Below, one piece after another: positions 33,930-45,874 of a DNA stretch of 64,000 bases. How positions within the stretch are numbered: the stretch's first letter is position 1; every line of letters starts with the position of its first letter. The stretch comes from Clavulina sp. PMI_390 (Eukaryota; Basidiomycota; Agaricomycetes; Cantharellales; Hydnaceae), in assembly GCA_015039315.1 (NCBI GenBank), contig WIDE01000050.1, positions 167,368-231,367 of the forward strand, read 5' to 3'. The notes beneath the pieces are model-generated. The model made no database searches. It was not told the DNA's origin and saw only the letters and a list, made by a program, of their open reading frames with translations. The position numbers and the translations under genes were made by a program.

Positions 33930-36900
33930 TCCTGTCTAGCGGCTAGTAGGTCGATTGAACGAGGCTCGGTTTTGGAGATGGACGGATTCTTCAAAGGGGG
34001 CTGGCAACGGTCTCGAGGAGGTATACCCGAGTGGCGATGAATTGAGAAGCGCAGAAGAGAATGGTGGATGGGGCGGCATCAGCAGGAAGCGAAAACTTGC
34101 GCTTTTATATCTCGCTAGGCCCGCCCCTTAGCACCTCGCGACTCGAAAAATCTGGATCAGATAATGGGTCTTCTTCCTCTCTCAGCCTCAAATCCGATCC
34201 AATTGGTTTGTGCATCGCTGCCGATGGACCCCGTTGAATGAATGCCCATTTGATCACAGATTTGTGGTGCAAGAACGGCTGCAAGCGGTCTACTGAATAG
34301 CCTGCATAATCTCGACCCAACTTTTTTCGCATGTCGGGATCCAACTTCCGCGTTTCTATACCCTTGTTGTTGGAGTGATTGACATGGAGCCATTGCATTA
34401 GTTGCGTGCCCCCATTCGGTGTGATCTGCTCACTTTTTGCCTTCCTTTTAATTAGTCGTTCAGGAGTCAATACAACAGTGTTGCTGGGGCTGCACCCTCG
34501 GGTTTTCTCAGGCCTCTCCATCGCCTTAGAGCGACAGTCTAACATAGACTCGACCATCCTTGTGTGTAGAATTTAAGCATGCAACATGTGGCACCCTCGT
34601 ATGTATTTATTCGAAGCCTCCCTCCGCCTGCTCCTCCGCTTTTTCCCTCTGTTGACTTGGCACATGAAAATTCGAAGGGCCACCTCGTCAAGCCCCTAAA
34701 GGTCCCGGTTTAGCCAGTTGGGTGAACCCAGCAGAGGCTTGTTTGTCGACCTCTGTCGCCCCCCATGAGCCCGACGCCGATAATAAGGACCCTCTTTCGT
34801 CGGGCAGCTTGCCTCCTCTTGATCATCACTCATCACAATAATCATCGGCGGATATCGCCTTCCTAGTAAGACCGTCGGCCCTGTGCCTGCCTTCTCGGCT
34901 GACTCACTAGCCGCCCCCATAGTCAGCTTTGGCGCCCCCTGAATTTTCACTAATCGCGACTGCGCTCTTGCTGCTGCTGTCGGCATCCCGCCATCCCTTA
35001 CGCTTGATCAGCGCCATGGCGCTGTGTAAGCGGTCTCGGCTGTCCGTAACTGTGATCTCCTGCGCTCACGTTATGTCATAACATGCCCTCCCGGCTCCAA
35101 GGACGGGCAACATGACCGCTGCATCATCTATTCACTGAAGCATCTACATGGGTCCGGGGTTGTTGGTTTGTTGTGGATGGGTGAAGGCAACCAAACTTTT
35201 GTGGTTCAGGGCGTGGGCCTCGCGTGTATTGCATATCTCCCCGGCCCGTGAGGTATATTCTACATTTCCTGGGCACAGTAACTATGATCGCCGCTCGTTC
35301 TCCGACAATCGTCTGCTTCTTCCGGGCATTTTGGAACTAGGCTTCTGAGAGAAATAGTGGCGTCACCTGCTGTCACCTTCGGGTCGAATCCCCCATTACC
35401 AAAGGGGGTCATGGCAATCACTTCTCAGCGGACAAATTCACTGGACTCCAGGATACGCAGTAAGAAACGATCACTCTGGAAGGTATGTTGCCACCCATTG
35501 TCTCGCCGAGTGTCCGTAGGCAACGTTTTATAGGATTTTGGCAGTTTATCCGTTGAATTTTTGGTGTGGCTTTCCCTATATGTTACAACGTGGTACATTT
35601 TGTCCAACAACAATCATTCTAGGAATTTCCCAATTCATCAGTGCTGCTTCCTTGTTAATCCGCAACTAGTAAACCAGGAAGAAGTGTGTTCGGCTCAGCT
35701 TCGCTGATCGAATCAACCTCTGCACTCACAGGACTTTTGCTCCCGTAGATGCCACATCCGTACTTACGTGCTCACATCGTACGACTGGCGAGGGTTCAAC
35801 CCGAAATGGCCCCTGCTGATCATTTCGGGTCAGCAGTCCAGCAACACTTGATCCAGTAATACCAGAGCGTTGATTCTTATTCTTAGTCTCCGAGCGCCTG
35901 AGGAACTCTCGTACGAGTTCACTTCTTTTGGGCTTCAACATCTTCCATCCTCAGAATGTCGTACAGATTTAGGCTAGATTGTTAAGTTGAGTTCTGAGAC
36001 CCAGCCTCAATCTTACCTGGCTGCCCTTGATACTATCCATGATACCAGATGAATAGTCGCAAGATCTCTTCATCACTCGCTGACTGGTCCAGGCACACGC
36101 GCAGCCCTCCCAACAACTAGGCCCTTTCTTCCTCTTCTTTTCTCCTATCTTACTTTCCTTGTTGCTATTCATACTCAACAATACAGCGCCGTCAGTGCTG
36201 TTGATTGTCCCACGATGGGACGAGCGCCAGCTGATCAAGATTCGCCCCAAGATACCCCGCAATTTGATGTTGTGAGTCAGGGATCAATGATCATGTAGCT
36301 CGATCGGGCATTTGTGCCCTTCATCTCACACTAACGGCTGTTCCACGTTTTAGAGATCTAGAATATTCCTCGGGATTTCAACCTCCGAAGCTCATCCTTA
36401 TTCACGGTCTTTGCGAGCATTCCTATGAAGTATGGTTAGGAGCGGCATTCAGAGGCATCATGACTAATGTGGTTCTCTGTATTTGCTGACGAAGTGGTGT
36501 TTTGTGAATGAAAGTTATATGGGCGCCCAGTGCTGTGCTGTGTTCTGATCTATTGACTTCAGCAGTCTCTACCCCTTCCTGGGATCATATTCAGCCCCTC
36601 AATCAGTTGACACAGATGATATGCTATGTATAGCTAGCACAGGCCTCCTCTGTGATGGGTCGGGGAGTGTACGTGTTTGATATGTGCGCTATTCTTGAAC
36701 ATGGTCATAGAAAAATGTCTGGCGTGCTGGCGCGCATATTGGTCTTCTCAGCCCCTGCTTGAGCGATATTTTCATGATAAGCTGTGTTTCCGCGTATTTT
36801 GGGGCTGGGGGCCTGATACCCGAACTCCTTGTCACCGCCTAGCGCGCGGCCATCGTCTGCAACGACCCTGATTAAATTTCACCAGAATGAACCGCTCCCT

Positions 36901-37445
36901 GAACTCGGAGAGTGAGAAGCCTGAATCATTCCCCAGCCGCGCTAGGCTTGGTCATCGTGGCGTCTACCCAAAACTTTACCCCAGCGCAGAAACCCCCACA
37001 TACCCATATTTGCCTCGCGCCCAGATTATAGGCTGAAGAGGGTAACGTATGTCGTCTCATAAGGCTCCAGCTAGACACATGGCATACCTCTACTGTCGTA
37101 CAAGAAAGTGGCTCTCAACGCGGGTCTCGAGGGCAACATGCTAGGAATCATCACAGGCGAGCCTGTGGGTCGGCTTGGGACATCTTTCCCTAATATGCAC
37201 TCCCATGAATATCATCGCATCCTTGGCTTATTCACAACGAGCCCCAAAACGTGCATTGCGCTTGCTGCAAGTTCGCCTAATTCCGTAGGAGCACGCTGAC
37301 ATGGGACCTCGCGCTACCTTCTGCAAGATGTGAGCTTAGTCAGTATAAAAAGATATCAATTGTGATTTCAGGTGAGCAAAAGTACGGATATAGCTTCACT
37401 AAGCGACGCGTTGGTATTCTTTAGGCATGAACTCAATGCCTGACT
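33930..37445. other. Gene-poor island between the two GFA genes
   Basis: 3.5 kb without a gene I can support. Frames at 34105-34557, 34696-34986, 35726-35941 and 35969-36262 (minus) and 36677-36871 and 37108-37299 (plus) have no recognisable domain. One short piece at about 36356-36430 reads like the start of an alpha/beta hydrolase (PPKLILIHGLCEHSYE) but cannot be extended. I found no terminal repeats, transposase or reverse-transcriptase motif. It may be decayed mobile or gene-relic DNA. Confidence 0.5.
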
Positions 37446-38392
37446 TCATTCAGGGAAAGCTCCAGCAGCCTTGTGCCACTCCTCAAGAGAAACTGTACGC
37501 GGATTTATGCAAATATCAGCCGTAAGACAACAAAATGTGTAGAAAATATAACATACGGGGCCCATAGACCTGGTAGAGCTCCTTTTCTCCTTCAGGAAGT
37601 CGCACATATTCAGGTTTAGAGTCCTGTTACAGTAAAGATGAGGCAGGTGGAGATATAGTTTTCCGGCTGTACTCACGAGCCTGACCACAACCTGGCGTTG
37701 ACGGAAAGGCGATTAATCCACAGGAACTATTAATCGATTGAGCAGGTTCTCAATGACTCACGAACGGTTGTGGAGTGGGTAGCTTTGAAGGATCGACGAG
37801 CTTGGTATCGATCGCGGATGCGAACGGGTGAATCAACTCGGGCCTTTGTAGTATGAGCAAGCATTCAATCGTAATCATCATAACCCAAACGAGTCCCCAT
37901 GGAGCAGCACAAATCAGCACCGCGATCCGATAATAAAGGGTAGTTGCTTACCACTGATCGTCAAACAACCACAGCATGGTACTGCAGTTGCCACAAAATG
38001 AACGCTGCGAGTTGTGACGTCCATCGGGTTTCCCATTTTCATCATATTTTACAGCTTGGTATTTCCTATCGAATCAACCATGCGTCCACATGTGATCAAA
38101 GTTGAGAGTAACCAGATGGACTAATTAGAGGCGAAACGCACTTGATATGTTCCTCGCCCTCTATCTTCAGCGATTCCGCGTAGGCCCCAAGATTGACAGA
38201 TCCTCCATAGCCGCCACATTTTCTGCACATGCTGCACATGCAGAGCTAGTGGGATATCATTGACGTCAGGTGGTTCTGGTGATGTTGAGACGGAAAACGA
38301 CCGAGAGCTACCTGGTAGGCCACTGGGGCATATGAATCACAAGTGAACTTTACGCTGCCGCAGTGGCAGCTTCCTTCAAGTTTCTGAGGCAT
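37446..38392 (-). CDS. GFA-domain protein 2
   Basis: Paralogue of 33086-33929. The start is ATG 38392 (MPQKLEGSCHCGSVKFTC, DSYAPVAYQ). Exon 2 gives LCMCSMCRKCGGYGGSVNLG and LKIEGEEHI. Exon 3 gives YQAVKYDENGKPDGRHNSQ and the zinc pair FCGNCSTMLWLFDDQW. Later exons give HPFASAIDTKLVDPSKL, EYVRLPEGEKELYQVYGP and SLEEWHKAAGAFPE, with TGA at 37446. All the Cys pairs of the fold (C-x-C, CxxC, CxxC) are present, so this copy looks intact. Introns are 50-100 bases. Function beyond zinc binding is not known from the sequence. Confidence 0.85.
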
Positions 38393-38786
38393 CCTGGGGA
38401 CTGGTGCAAGTAATTCTGACGATAACGTCTCGGATGACGGTGTCGCGGCTGTTCCGAGGCCGGATTACTTAACCAAGCATTGGATATAATTCATCCACTG
38501 CCTCAATGAGTTGATACGAGATAGGATAAGTCATCGATCATTGCAGCAATACCAGTGTAGCCTTCTGTAGTGCTTTCTTGCTCAAGGGTCCAGCCCTTAT
38601 CATTCACCATGTCTGAACTTTAGGTTTCACTGATAAGGAAGAAAGGATCCGAGTTCTCGTGAAGGATTTTCAGGAGTGACACCCCGGTAGTATTGCTGCC
38701 TGATTAATAATTAAGATGAGACTATAGTAATTAAACCCTTGCTGCCCTTAGGGCTCCTTTGAACCTGCCTGACGTCAGGCTTACAA
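38393..38786. other. Intergenic: upstream of GFA-2, downstream of the disordered protein gene
   Basis: 394 bases with no open frame of note. Confidence 0.5.
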
Positions 38787-41700
38787 TCACTGCAAGTTCT
38801 CAAAGAAAGATAGATCCTGCGCTGACAGCCCACTTTTCCCTGGCGCTGGCTTAACATTTGTCGTCGCCGCCGTGAACCCACTTGTCAAGCTAGCCCCATT
38901 CGCCACACCATTTGCACTACCCAAGCTACTCAAACTCGAGACGGATGCACCTGTATTTTGAGGGCTAAGCGTGCTCATCATGGAGGATGAGCTTGATAAG
39001 CGAGCATGTGATGCTGGGAGAGGGGGAGTCATGGCAGAACTGGGACGAGGAGAGCGGATCGCTCCTGGTCCTCCAGGGGGTGGCGGGAATAATGGCACTT
39101 GTGGCAAAGGAGAATTGGAAGTGGAGTTGGATGCCACGGGGGGAGTGAGAGTGTACGACCTTGAGGGTGGACGTGGTGGTGGAGGAAATGCTGCCCCATT
39201 AGCTCTCGTAGAACCGAATGAGCCACTGTCAGTATTCAAAGGGCTTGATGTTGTCGATGCTGTGGATCCACTTGGAGATGACACTCTGGTCAAGAAATCA
39301 AAGTTCAGCCCGCTGCCTGCACTGCCCGGCCCTGCTCCCAGCGTGCTGGATCGTCCGGGGCCAGGGATAGATGCAGTGGGTTGGCGGAGCGCTGGAGCTG
39401 TTGACCCAGTCCCGAAGCTTGGGGTGCGAGGACCACCACCACCGAGTGTGGATGAGCGACCTGGGCCCGGCGGAGGAGATGGGAGCCCTGAGATTGATAA
39501 AGATGATCCGGACGCGTTCGACTCGGCGCGCTGCCTCATAATCTCGCTCGGTAGCGGGATTGATCGGGACTTTGCCCTTGCGTGACCCATCCCGCCCGCA
39601 GACGGCGGAGCATCCTCAAAATCGCCAAAATCACCATCTCCATCCCCAAATCCACTATCGAACGAGGCAGTTGGGATGCTGGCCGTGTGGTTCGCCGCTC
39701 CTGGTGCCTTATCCGAACCGCCACCCAATAGGAACGTTTCTCCACTTGCGCTCGCATCGTCGAAAGAGAATGTCGCCGTCTCTGGCGTCGGTGTTGGAAT
39801 GGAATCAGACATAGGGTTGGACATAGATGATACCATTGCTAATGATGAAGGTGGTCTAGAGCCAGAGATTGAACGAACACGCATGGCAAGCACACCCAGG
39901 GCAACATCATCCTCGGAGGATACATCTGAATGTGCAGGAGAGGGTGTATCAGGGGCGGTGATAGTGGTGTTGGCGAGGATTGGGTTGATCCTAGGCTTGG
40001 GTTTGATAGAGCCAGGAGGGGGAAGAAGCGGTGCTGGCCCTGATGTGAAGGAAGATGGGAGTGTTTGGGTGCTTGATGTCGCCATTCGCGCTATTATACC
40101 TGAACCCTTGCGAGAGGGGGGAGCTGGGAAGGGACTTGATAGTGGGCTGGGGATGAAGGTGCTTGGTGGAGGAAGTCGGATGGAGTTGGAATTTGATGAG
40201 ATCCCTCGAGGGTTGGTCCATGACGACGCGGCCCCTGAAGGCTTGGGCGGGGGAGAGAGGGGAAAAGGGGTAGAGTTTATTGCCGACGTCGAACCTGAGG
40301 GGTTGGAAGGTGGAGGTGGTGATGAGAATGCGTCCCAGAAATCGTCGTCGTCCTTGGGAGGAGCTTGGGGAGCCTGTGTCGATCCTAAACCTGGAAGGAC
40401 GGAGGGGCCCGATGGTGGTGGTGGGGAAGAGAGGAAGTTGAACTCAGCGCCTGGGACGGGTGTAGATGCCCTCGACGATGACCTGGGTGGAGGCGCCAGC
40501 GGTGGTGGCGGTAGCAGCGGCGCCACCTTGACTTCTGTTGGGCCTTTGAGCAATGATGACCCGCCTCCTAAAAGGTCACCGTCCAAGCTAAAGCCACCAT
40601 CGTCGTCATCGTCAATTCCGCCAGCTGAAGGTACTAGATCTCCTAGGAAAGACATGTCCGATTCGGACAGAGCCATGGGTTGATGTCCAATGTCGCGCGA
40701 GGGGTTAGGTCGCGAGAAGCGACCAAGGAATCTCGAGACCGCGGACGGTGCGGCCGTTGTGCTGTCTTCGGTATTTGTAGGATCTTCGAACGATGCAGTC
40801 ACATCGTTCGAGGTCGTTGGGACGAGAGGAGCAACAGGTATAGTTGACGGTCCCGTCTGGCTACCCAAGGTGGGAGCGCCAGTAGAGCTGATGCCATCTA
40901 GCGCGCCAATGCTGCTTATTGAAGCTCTTGGCTCAGACGATGACGTTGTCCCGGCAGCAGGACCATCGGTGCTTGCTGACACGAGTGGCATAGAGGCTGG
41001 AGGAGGCACAGTACTTTCTTTGCGCGAGAAGAAAGAGAGCAGCCCACCCTTCTTCACCTCCGCTGGTGCTTCTTCTTTTGGCTTCTTCTCGCCTTCTAAC
41101 TGTGTGCTCAAAATCCCCCATCCATCCTGACCAGACGGCGCTTCAAATCTACTGATGCTCTCTTCCCATGCGGTCGACCCACGCGACGCCTGGAGAGTTG
41201 CGAAGGGGCTTTTTTGCGCTACGGCGGAATGTCTAGTAAGCTTGATCGCCGCCGCGGAGCGTCTGAACATCTCAGTCTCGACAAATGGAGTGGGCCGAGT
41301 GAGAGGTATTGAGGGTATCATATCGTCTGCCTTGGTTGCACTTCAGGCAGAACGGCAGGAAGAACGATGCGAATGTGTAAAGTTTTGGGGCGCAGATGGC
41401 TCCTCGTTAGCTGTTGAAACGAGAGAACTACTGAGTCGATGGATGATATGATACGCACACGTCGATGAATAAGTCCGAGGCTGCTCGCCAACTGGAATCG
41501 GCAGCATCTTTTGATGCAGACTCTGCAGGAGGGGGCCACACCTCGTCCAACACACTCTCAAATTCGCGAACCCAGATGCTCATAAGACTTGGCGGCTACC
41601 TCGGCCGAGCGTTGCGGAGAGTAATAATGACAGGTATAGGGCCATAAGTTCAAAAAGGAAGGAAGATATGGTGGATTAGGCACAGGAAAATGGCAGAAAG

Positions 41701-42641
41701 GGTTGACGTACAAGGATCTGATCCCTCCGTTCTCGGGCAGCGGTAGCTGCCTCCCATTCATCTTTCGGCCCGCTACTAGATTCTGCTGCAGGCGCAGGGT
41801 GAGCGGCAGATCCCCATGAGACTTCTGCTTCAAACGCGGCAGCTGTCGTGGTATCCGCGGCAGTGGTGCCAATGCTCGTGCTCCAAGGGATGGAAGTGGA
41901 TTGGGATCTGGAATGGGACAGCGGTTGCGAGAATGATTGGGAGGGCGAGTGGGAAGGATGTGACCGAATGGAGTGAGATGGAGAACCCAAAGCTGCTGCT
42001 TCAAAGCTGCCAAACCCATCAGGATCGGGACTCCCAGGAGGCCGAGTCTCTGCATCCTCAAACGGTCGCGAACCAGCATCTAGCGTAGGTTCGTGTAATA
42101 CCGTAGCATCTAGGGTCTTGCTAGGTATTGCCGTGATAGAACTGGAAGCATCGTCATGTGTAGATCCCCAAGGCGAGCTATCTTCGCCGCCAGAGATCCC
42201 AACAGGATATGAAGGAGAGCGGGGAGATAGCGCTACAGCATCCAGTGGACTGGTTGGAGCGATTTCGTCCACAGAGACACCCCATCCAGAATCCAGACGC
42301 GACTGACCCCAGCCATCATCGGCATCGGGCTTGGCCGCCGCATTTTGGCCCTGCCACGTCCACACAGTGTCTTGTTCGGCGGCAGCTGGGTCCCAGGAGT
42401 TTGAAGATGGTGCATCGTGATCACTTCCATTGATGTTGCCTGAGAAGGATGATGCAGGTCCTAGTGAGTGATGAATCCCGGGCGCCGTGACGGCGACCTC
42501 TTCCAGTTCGGCATCATCATCCGCTGCCCAGGCAGAAGCTGGAGTACTGTGTTTCCTTATAGAAGCCGCATTTGTCGAAGTAGATGCAGGTTTTGCGGTA
42601 GTTTCCTCAACAAACGGATTTCTCCAAGGATCGACATCCAT
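38787..42641 (-). CDS. Large disordered protein with adaptor-binding-like motifs, unknown function
   Basis: Exons 41712-42641, 41459-41595 and 38787-41340 give 1206 residues in frame. The start is ATG 42641 (MDVDPWRNPFVEE). The N-terminal third is low in structure and rich in W-containing acidic pieces (DDGWGQSRLDSGWG, SSPWGS) and has FGSFEAAA. The small middle exon is the most ordered-looking part (SLMSIWVREFESVLDEVWPP). It is followed by TKADDMIPSIPLTRPTPF and a WEESISRFEAPSGQDGWGIL segment. The rest is Ser/Pro-rich with SDMSFLGDL, DFWDAFSSPPPP and DGDFGDFEDAPP, ending LSAQDLSFFENLQ. FGDF and DFWDAF motifs are like the short ear-domain ligands of clathrin-adaptor accessory proteins such as aftiphilin. 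A trafficking role is therefore a modest inference. No catalytic domain is visible. The last acceptor (41340/41341) could shift slightly. Confidence 0.75.
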
Positions 42642-42804
42642 CACAGTGGTGACATGGGGGGGAAGGTTGAACTTTGTTCAAACTGCCAAGCAACTAGTAT
42701 GCAGCCTTTGTCGTGCGAGCTCATTCCCAGCACCATGAGGGTAAATTTGAGGTAATGAATAAATCAAGATCACATCGGAAGCTACGTCTATAACTACGGT
42801 TGTA

Positions 42805-43727
42805 TTACTTGGTTTCGGTGGGCTTGACGCCGCCCTCGTAGTATTTCGACGTGTCCACCCCATGATACGGATGTGTCGCAAAGTTGAACCTAAAAAATAA
42901 TGAGTAAGTATACCAAGGCTGATCGCTAACTTGTAGGTTCTACGAAAGAGCATACCATGGTACAGATCCTGTACGAACATCTAGTCAGAAATGCTCCAGG
43001 TTCACTTCCCATACAGAAACACTTACCAAACTTGAGTTGCGAGAATACCGAGTTACGGAATGCCGCGCCCTGGTTATGCAGGCTTTCTGATGTGGTTCCA
43101 TATAGAGGCTTGCCCTCACGCGCCAATTTGCTCAGCTCCGCAAAGTCTTTCTCCTCCTCACGCTTGTTTTCAGTCCAGCCCCAGAACCGTACTTTGTGTC
43201 GATGGAATGACACATGAGCAATCAATTGCATTAGAGAGTCTAAACAGGAGGGAGAGAATTGATTTTGGGCTCACGAGACGATCGCTGGTAGGCGTAAAGA
43301 AACCCGGCTGTGAAACCGATGAATCCGCTAAGGCGGAGTGCAGGACCAAGCTGCTTCCTCATTGCAACGGAAGGGTCTGCCTTTTCTGTATATCCAAAGA
43401 GCCACATAGTACATTTCGCCATTCAGAATCGTGCACCACCCAGCCCGGAAGAATATGAGAGCCAATCCACACGTTGACAAGAGTGAACCAAGAGAGCCAA
43501 GAAAAGATGATCCCATATCAGAAAGAATTCTTCCTTTTTATGGCCGAATATTTAAGGTGGGATCTAGAAGAAGTCTACGCACCCCAGGCCAAGAGGAGTG
43601 CAGGTCCTAACGCTGTTCCACCAGCCATACACGCAACGTCGCTGGCCCGCATGTACCGCAGCACACGCTCAAAGTGCGGGTCCGCGTCGATGAGCGGGTA
43701 GGGCGTCGTCACCTCCTTGATGGGCAT
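42805..43727 (-). CDS. NUXM: NADH:ubiquinone oxidoreductase (complex I) 21 kDa subunit, NUXM type
   Basis: Fungal accessory subunit of mitochondrial complex I. Exon 1 (43583-43727) encodes YPLIDADPHFERVLRYMRAS, then a hydrophobic GGTALGPALLLAW segment. It splices to KADPSVAMRKQLGPALRLSG, FIGFTAGFLYAYQRSS (second membrane helix), then RFWGWTENKREEEKDFAELS, GKPLYGTTSESLHNQGAAFR, NSVFSQLKF and finally FATHPYHGVDTSKYYEGG. TAA is at 42805. The order of segments follows the Neurospora and Yarrowia subunit. The start is taken at the ATG before PIKEVTTPYPL; an upstream in-frame ATG (43817) would add 30 residues of unlike composition. The long first intron (from 43582) was set by the phase of the KADPS exon. 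Confidence 0.9.
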
Positions 43728-44018
43728 GGCGAATAATACCCTGAAATGAGTGAGGGAGGTGTGTCGATGAAGTCTACGACAGGTTTGTTTGTGAAAGTTG
43801 GGCAGATTCGCACGCAACTGAATTGGCTATCCGGCGCTTACCGTTTTCGGTAGGCAATATTGAGGGGATGATTGGATCAGAAAAGAAATTATTGGTGTAA
43901 AATATCTATACAACGGAGCACTGTATACCGGATATAGTGGCATAGGGGTCGTGATATACTTTAGAGCGAGCAGAATGGGGCGTGTTGAGGGTAGGACATC
44001 TGCTGAAGGCTATTTTCT
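43728..44018. other. Intergenic between NUXM and the NASP-like gene
   Basis: 291 bases. It contains the NUXM promoter and the 3' UTR of the histone chaperone gene. Nothing else is seen. Confidence 0.4.
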
Positions 44019-45874
44019 CTACTCAGCCTCTGCTGATGTCCTCGCTTTCTTCTCTGGTTGGCTCTCAGCCGCACCATCCTCGTCGTCGTCCAGTTTCCGC
44101 TTCGCCCCACTGGAAGTTGCGGTCGCAGGTACAGTAGCAGTCTCGCCCGTGCTGGCCTCAGCGCTCGCACCGGCCTCAGTCGTGCTTGATCCGGCAACAG
44201 GTGCAGCCTTTTTCTTCTTCTTCACCATACCACTGAGGTCATTCACAGGAGCATCGCTTAGAGAAGCAGAAGGCCCCCCGCCCAGCTCAGCCGTGAGTTG
44301 CGCAGCGGCGAGTGCAGGCGCGCTCATCTTCCCGCCCGTGGAAATAACAGTGGTGTCCAGTCCTTGGGGAACTGATTTTAGGTCCTCGATCTAGTGATAT
44401 GAGGTGGCGAATGGATGGTATTGTTAGAGAATAAAGTTGACGGTTGTGGTAAGAGTGGACGGAGAAAAGAGAAAGACGAGGTCGAACCTTGCCAAGTAAC
44501 TCCTGCTTGAACTCCTCAAACTCCTTGATCTCCGCCCCTATCTGCTCCGCGGTCATCTTCATGATAGGGTCATCTTCCTTTAGCTCTAGGCCTGTGGCTG
44601 CACCCTTCCCTTTCCCCTTCCCTTCCTCGTCTCCCGTCGCCTGGACAGTAACGATCCCTTGCTCCTTCCCCTTCAGCACCTCCAGCCTTCTCTCAATGCT
44701 ATCCAGCGCCTTTTGGACCTCGACAATAGCATCGCCCAGACGACCTGACGTAAGGTCCAGCACAAGCCCTAACTTGTAGTGTGCCTCAGTGATTTGACGG
44801 CTGTGTTTTGGGAGAATGGCGGTCTTGATTTTGAGCCCCTCGGTGAAGTCTGCTATCGCTTGGTCGAATTTCTCTAGAAACAACCAGGGGATGTAGAAGA
44901 ATAGAAGATTAATAACAGAGGAGAGGAACCCAAGGAAAGATAAGAAGAGAGCGGATCGAACCACACAGGGAGGATAGGGTACAATAAATAGAAGTGGAAA
45001 CAATATACGGACCTGTCTCTAATGAAATATCCCCTAGCGTGATATAGGTATCCGCTATCTTGAGTTGAGTCTCGTCCGAGTTCGCGTTAGGCTGTTTTTC
45101 GTATAATGCCCTGGCAAGGTCAAGCACCTCCCATGCCGCGTTGAAGTCGTCTTCTGGGGCATCGTCGTCACCACCGGCTTGGGGCTCCTCTTCCTCCTCT
45201 TCCTCTCCCTCGGCGTCCCCATCTTGTTTGAACTCAACGACATCCTCTCCGTCACCTTCAAAGACAAATTTGGAGGCTTTCTTGGCAGTGACCTCTGTGG
45301 GGTAGAGTTAATGAAGTAGAACAAAGAGATAATCCCGATTAGAGGAGAGTGGTGAGGAATGAAGATATGGGAGCAGAATGGCCAGTATAGCACGTACTAT
45401 CTTCCTCTTCTTCAGCATCCGGATTAGGCTCCTCCTTTCCTAGCACAGCGGACTGGGCGATCGCGTTCTCCAGCAAGGCCTTGCCGTAAGCGAAGAGCAT
45501 ATCTGCTGATTCTGGCGCGTTCTCGCCATACTTTTCGGCCCTATATGCGTCACGACCCATAAGGTACGTATCATGACATGCATATATCAGTAAGTGGTTG
45601 CATCACGATTCGTCCAATAAGACTCAATGCAACTCACATCAGCTCAAGTGCGGTGGCGTAGAACCCAACGGCTTCCTCAAACTTGCCGAGAGCAAACGCG
45701 CGTTTTGCGAGGTCCGCCGCTGACTCGATGGTCACTGGCTCGGAATCGGGGGCTTTTGATGACCTTTAGAGACGTTTATAGCCAAAAAGTGATTGACAGA
45801 AATGAGAGCGACGCGTGAGCTGAGCATGCCATGTAGGCGTGTATGGGACGCGACGAAGAAGCGTACTCAGGCAT
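44019..45874 (-). CDS. NASP / Sim3 / Hif1-type histone chaperone (SHNi-TPR)
   Basis: Nuclear chaperone that binds H3-H4 and, in fission yeast, delivers CENP-A. The first exon is tiny: ATG 45874 (MPE) joined to SSKAPDSEPVTIESAADLAK. The first TPR, FALGKFEEAVGFYATALEL, is followed by GRDAYRAEKYGENAPESADM. Then comes the acidic stretch typical of the family (FKQDGDAEGEEEEEEEEPQA) inserted in the TPR array. Next are FNAAWEVLDLARALYEKQPN, LKIADTYITLGDISLE, FDQAIADFTEGLKIKTAILP and the AHYKLGLVLD repeat. The C-terminus has a coiled coil (MTAEQIGAEIKEFEEFKQEL), then a low-complexity tail with nuclear-localisation-like clusters (KKKKK, KRKLDDD, EKKAR), ending TSAEAE at 44019. The pattern of interrupted TPRs plus acidic loop decides the family. 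Confidence 0.92.

Noticed and set aside
34105..34557. 150-codon minus-strand frame in the island
   Set aside because: It starts with ATG and is fairly long, but I find no domain, no splice-supported extension and no relation to its neighbours. Left as unsupported.
35370..35400. Possible tRNA T-arm (TTCGGGTCGAATCCCC)
   Set aside because: The T-loop resembles GTTCGAATC only in part, and no acceptor stem, D-arm or anticodon arm could be fitted around it.
39676..40683. 335-codon open frame on the plus strand
   Set aside because: It is the complement of the Ser/Pro-rich gene at 38787-42641. The Gly/Glu-rich translation is what reversed Ser/Pro codons produce.
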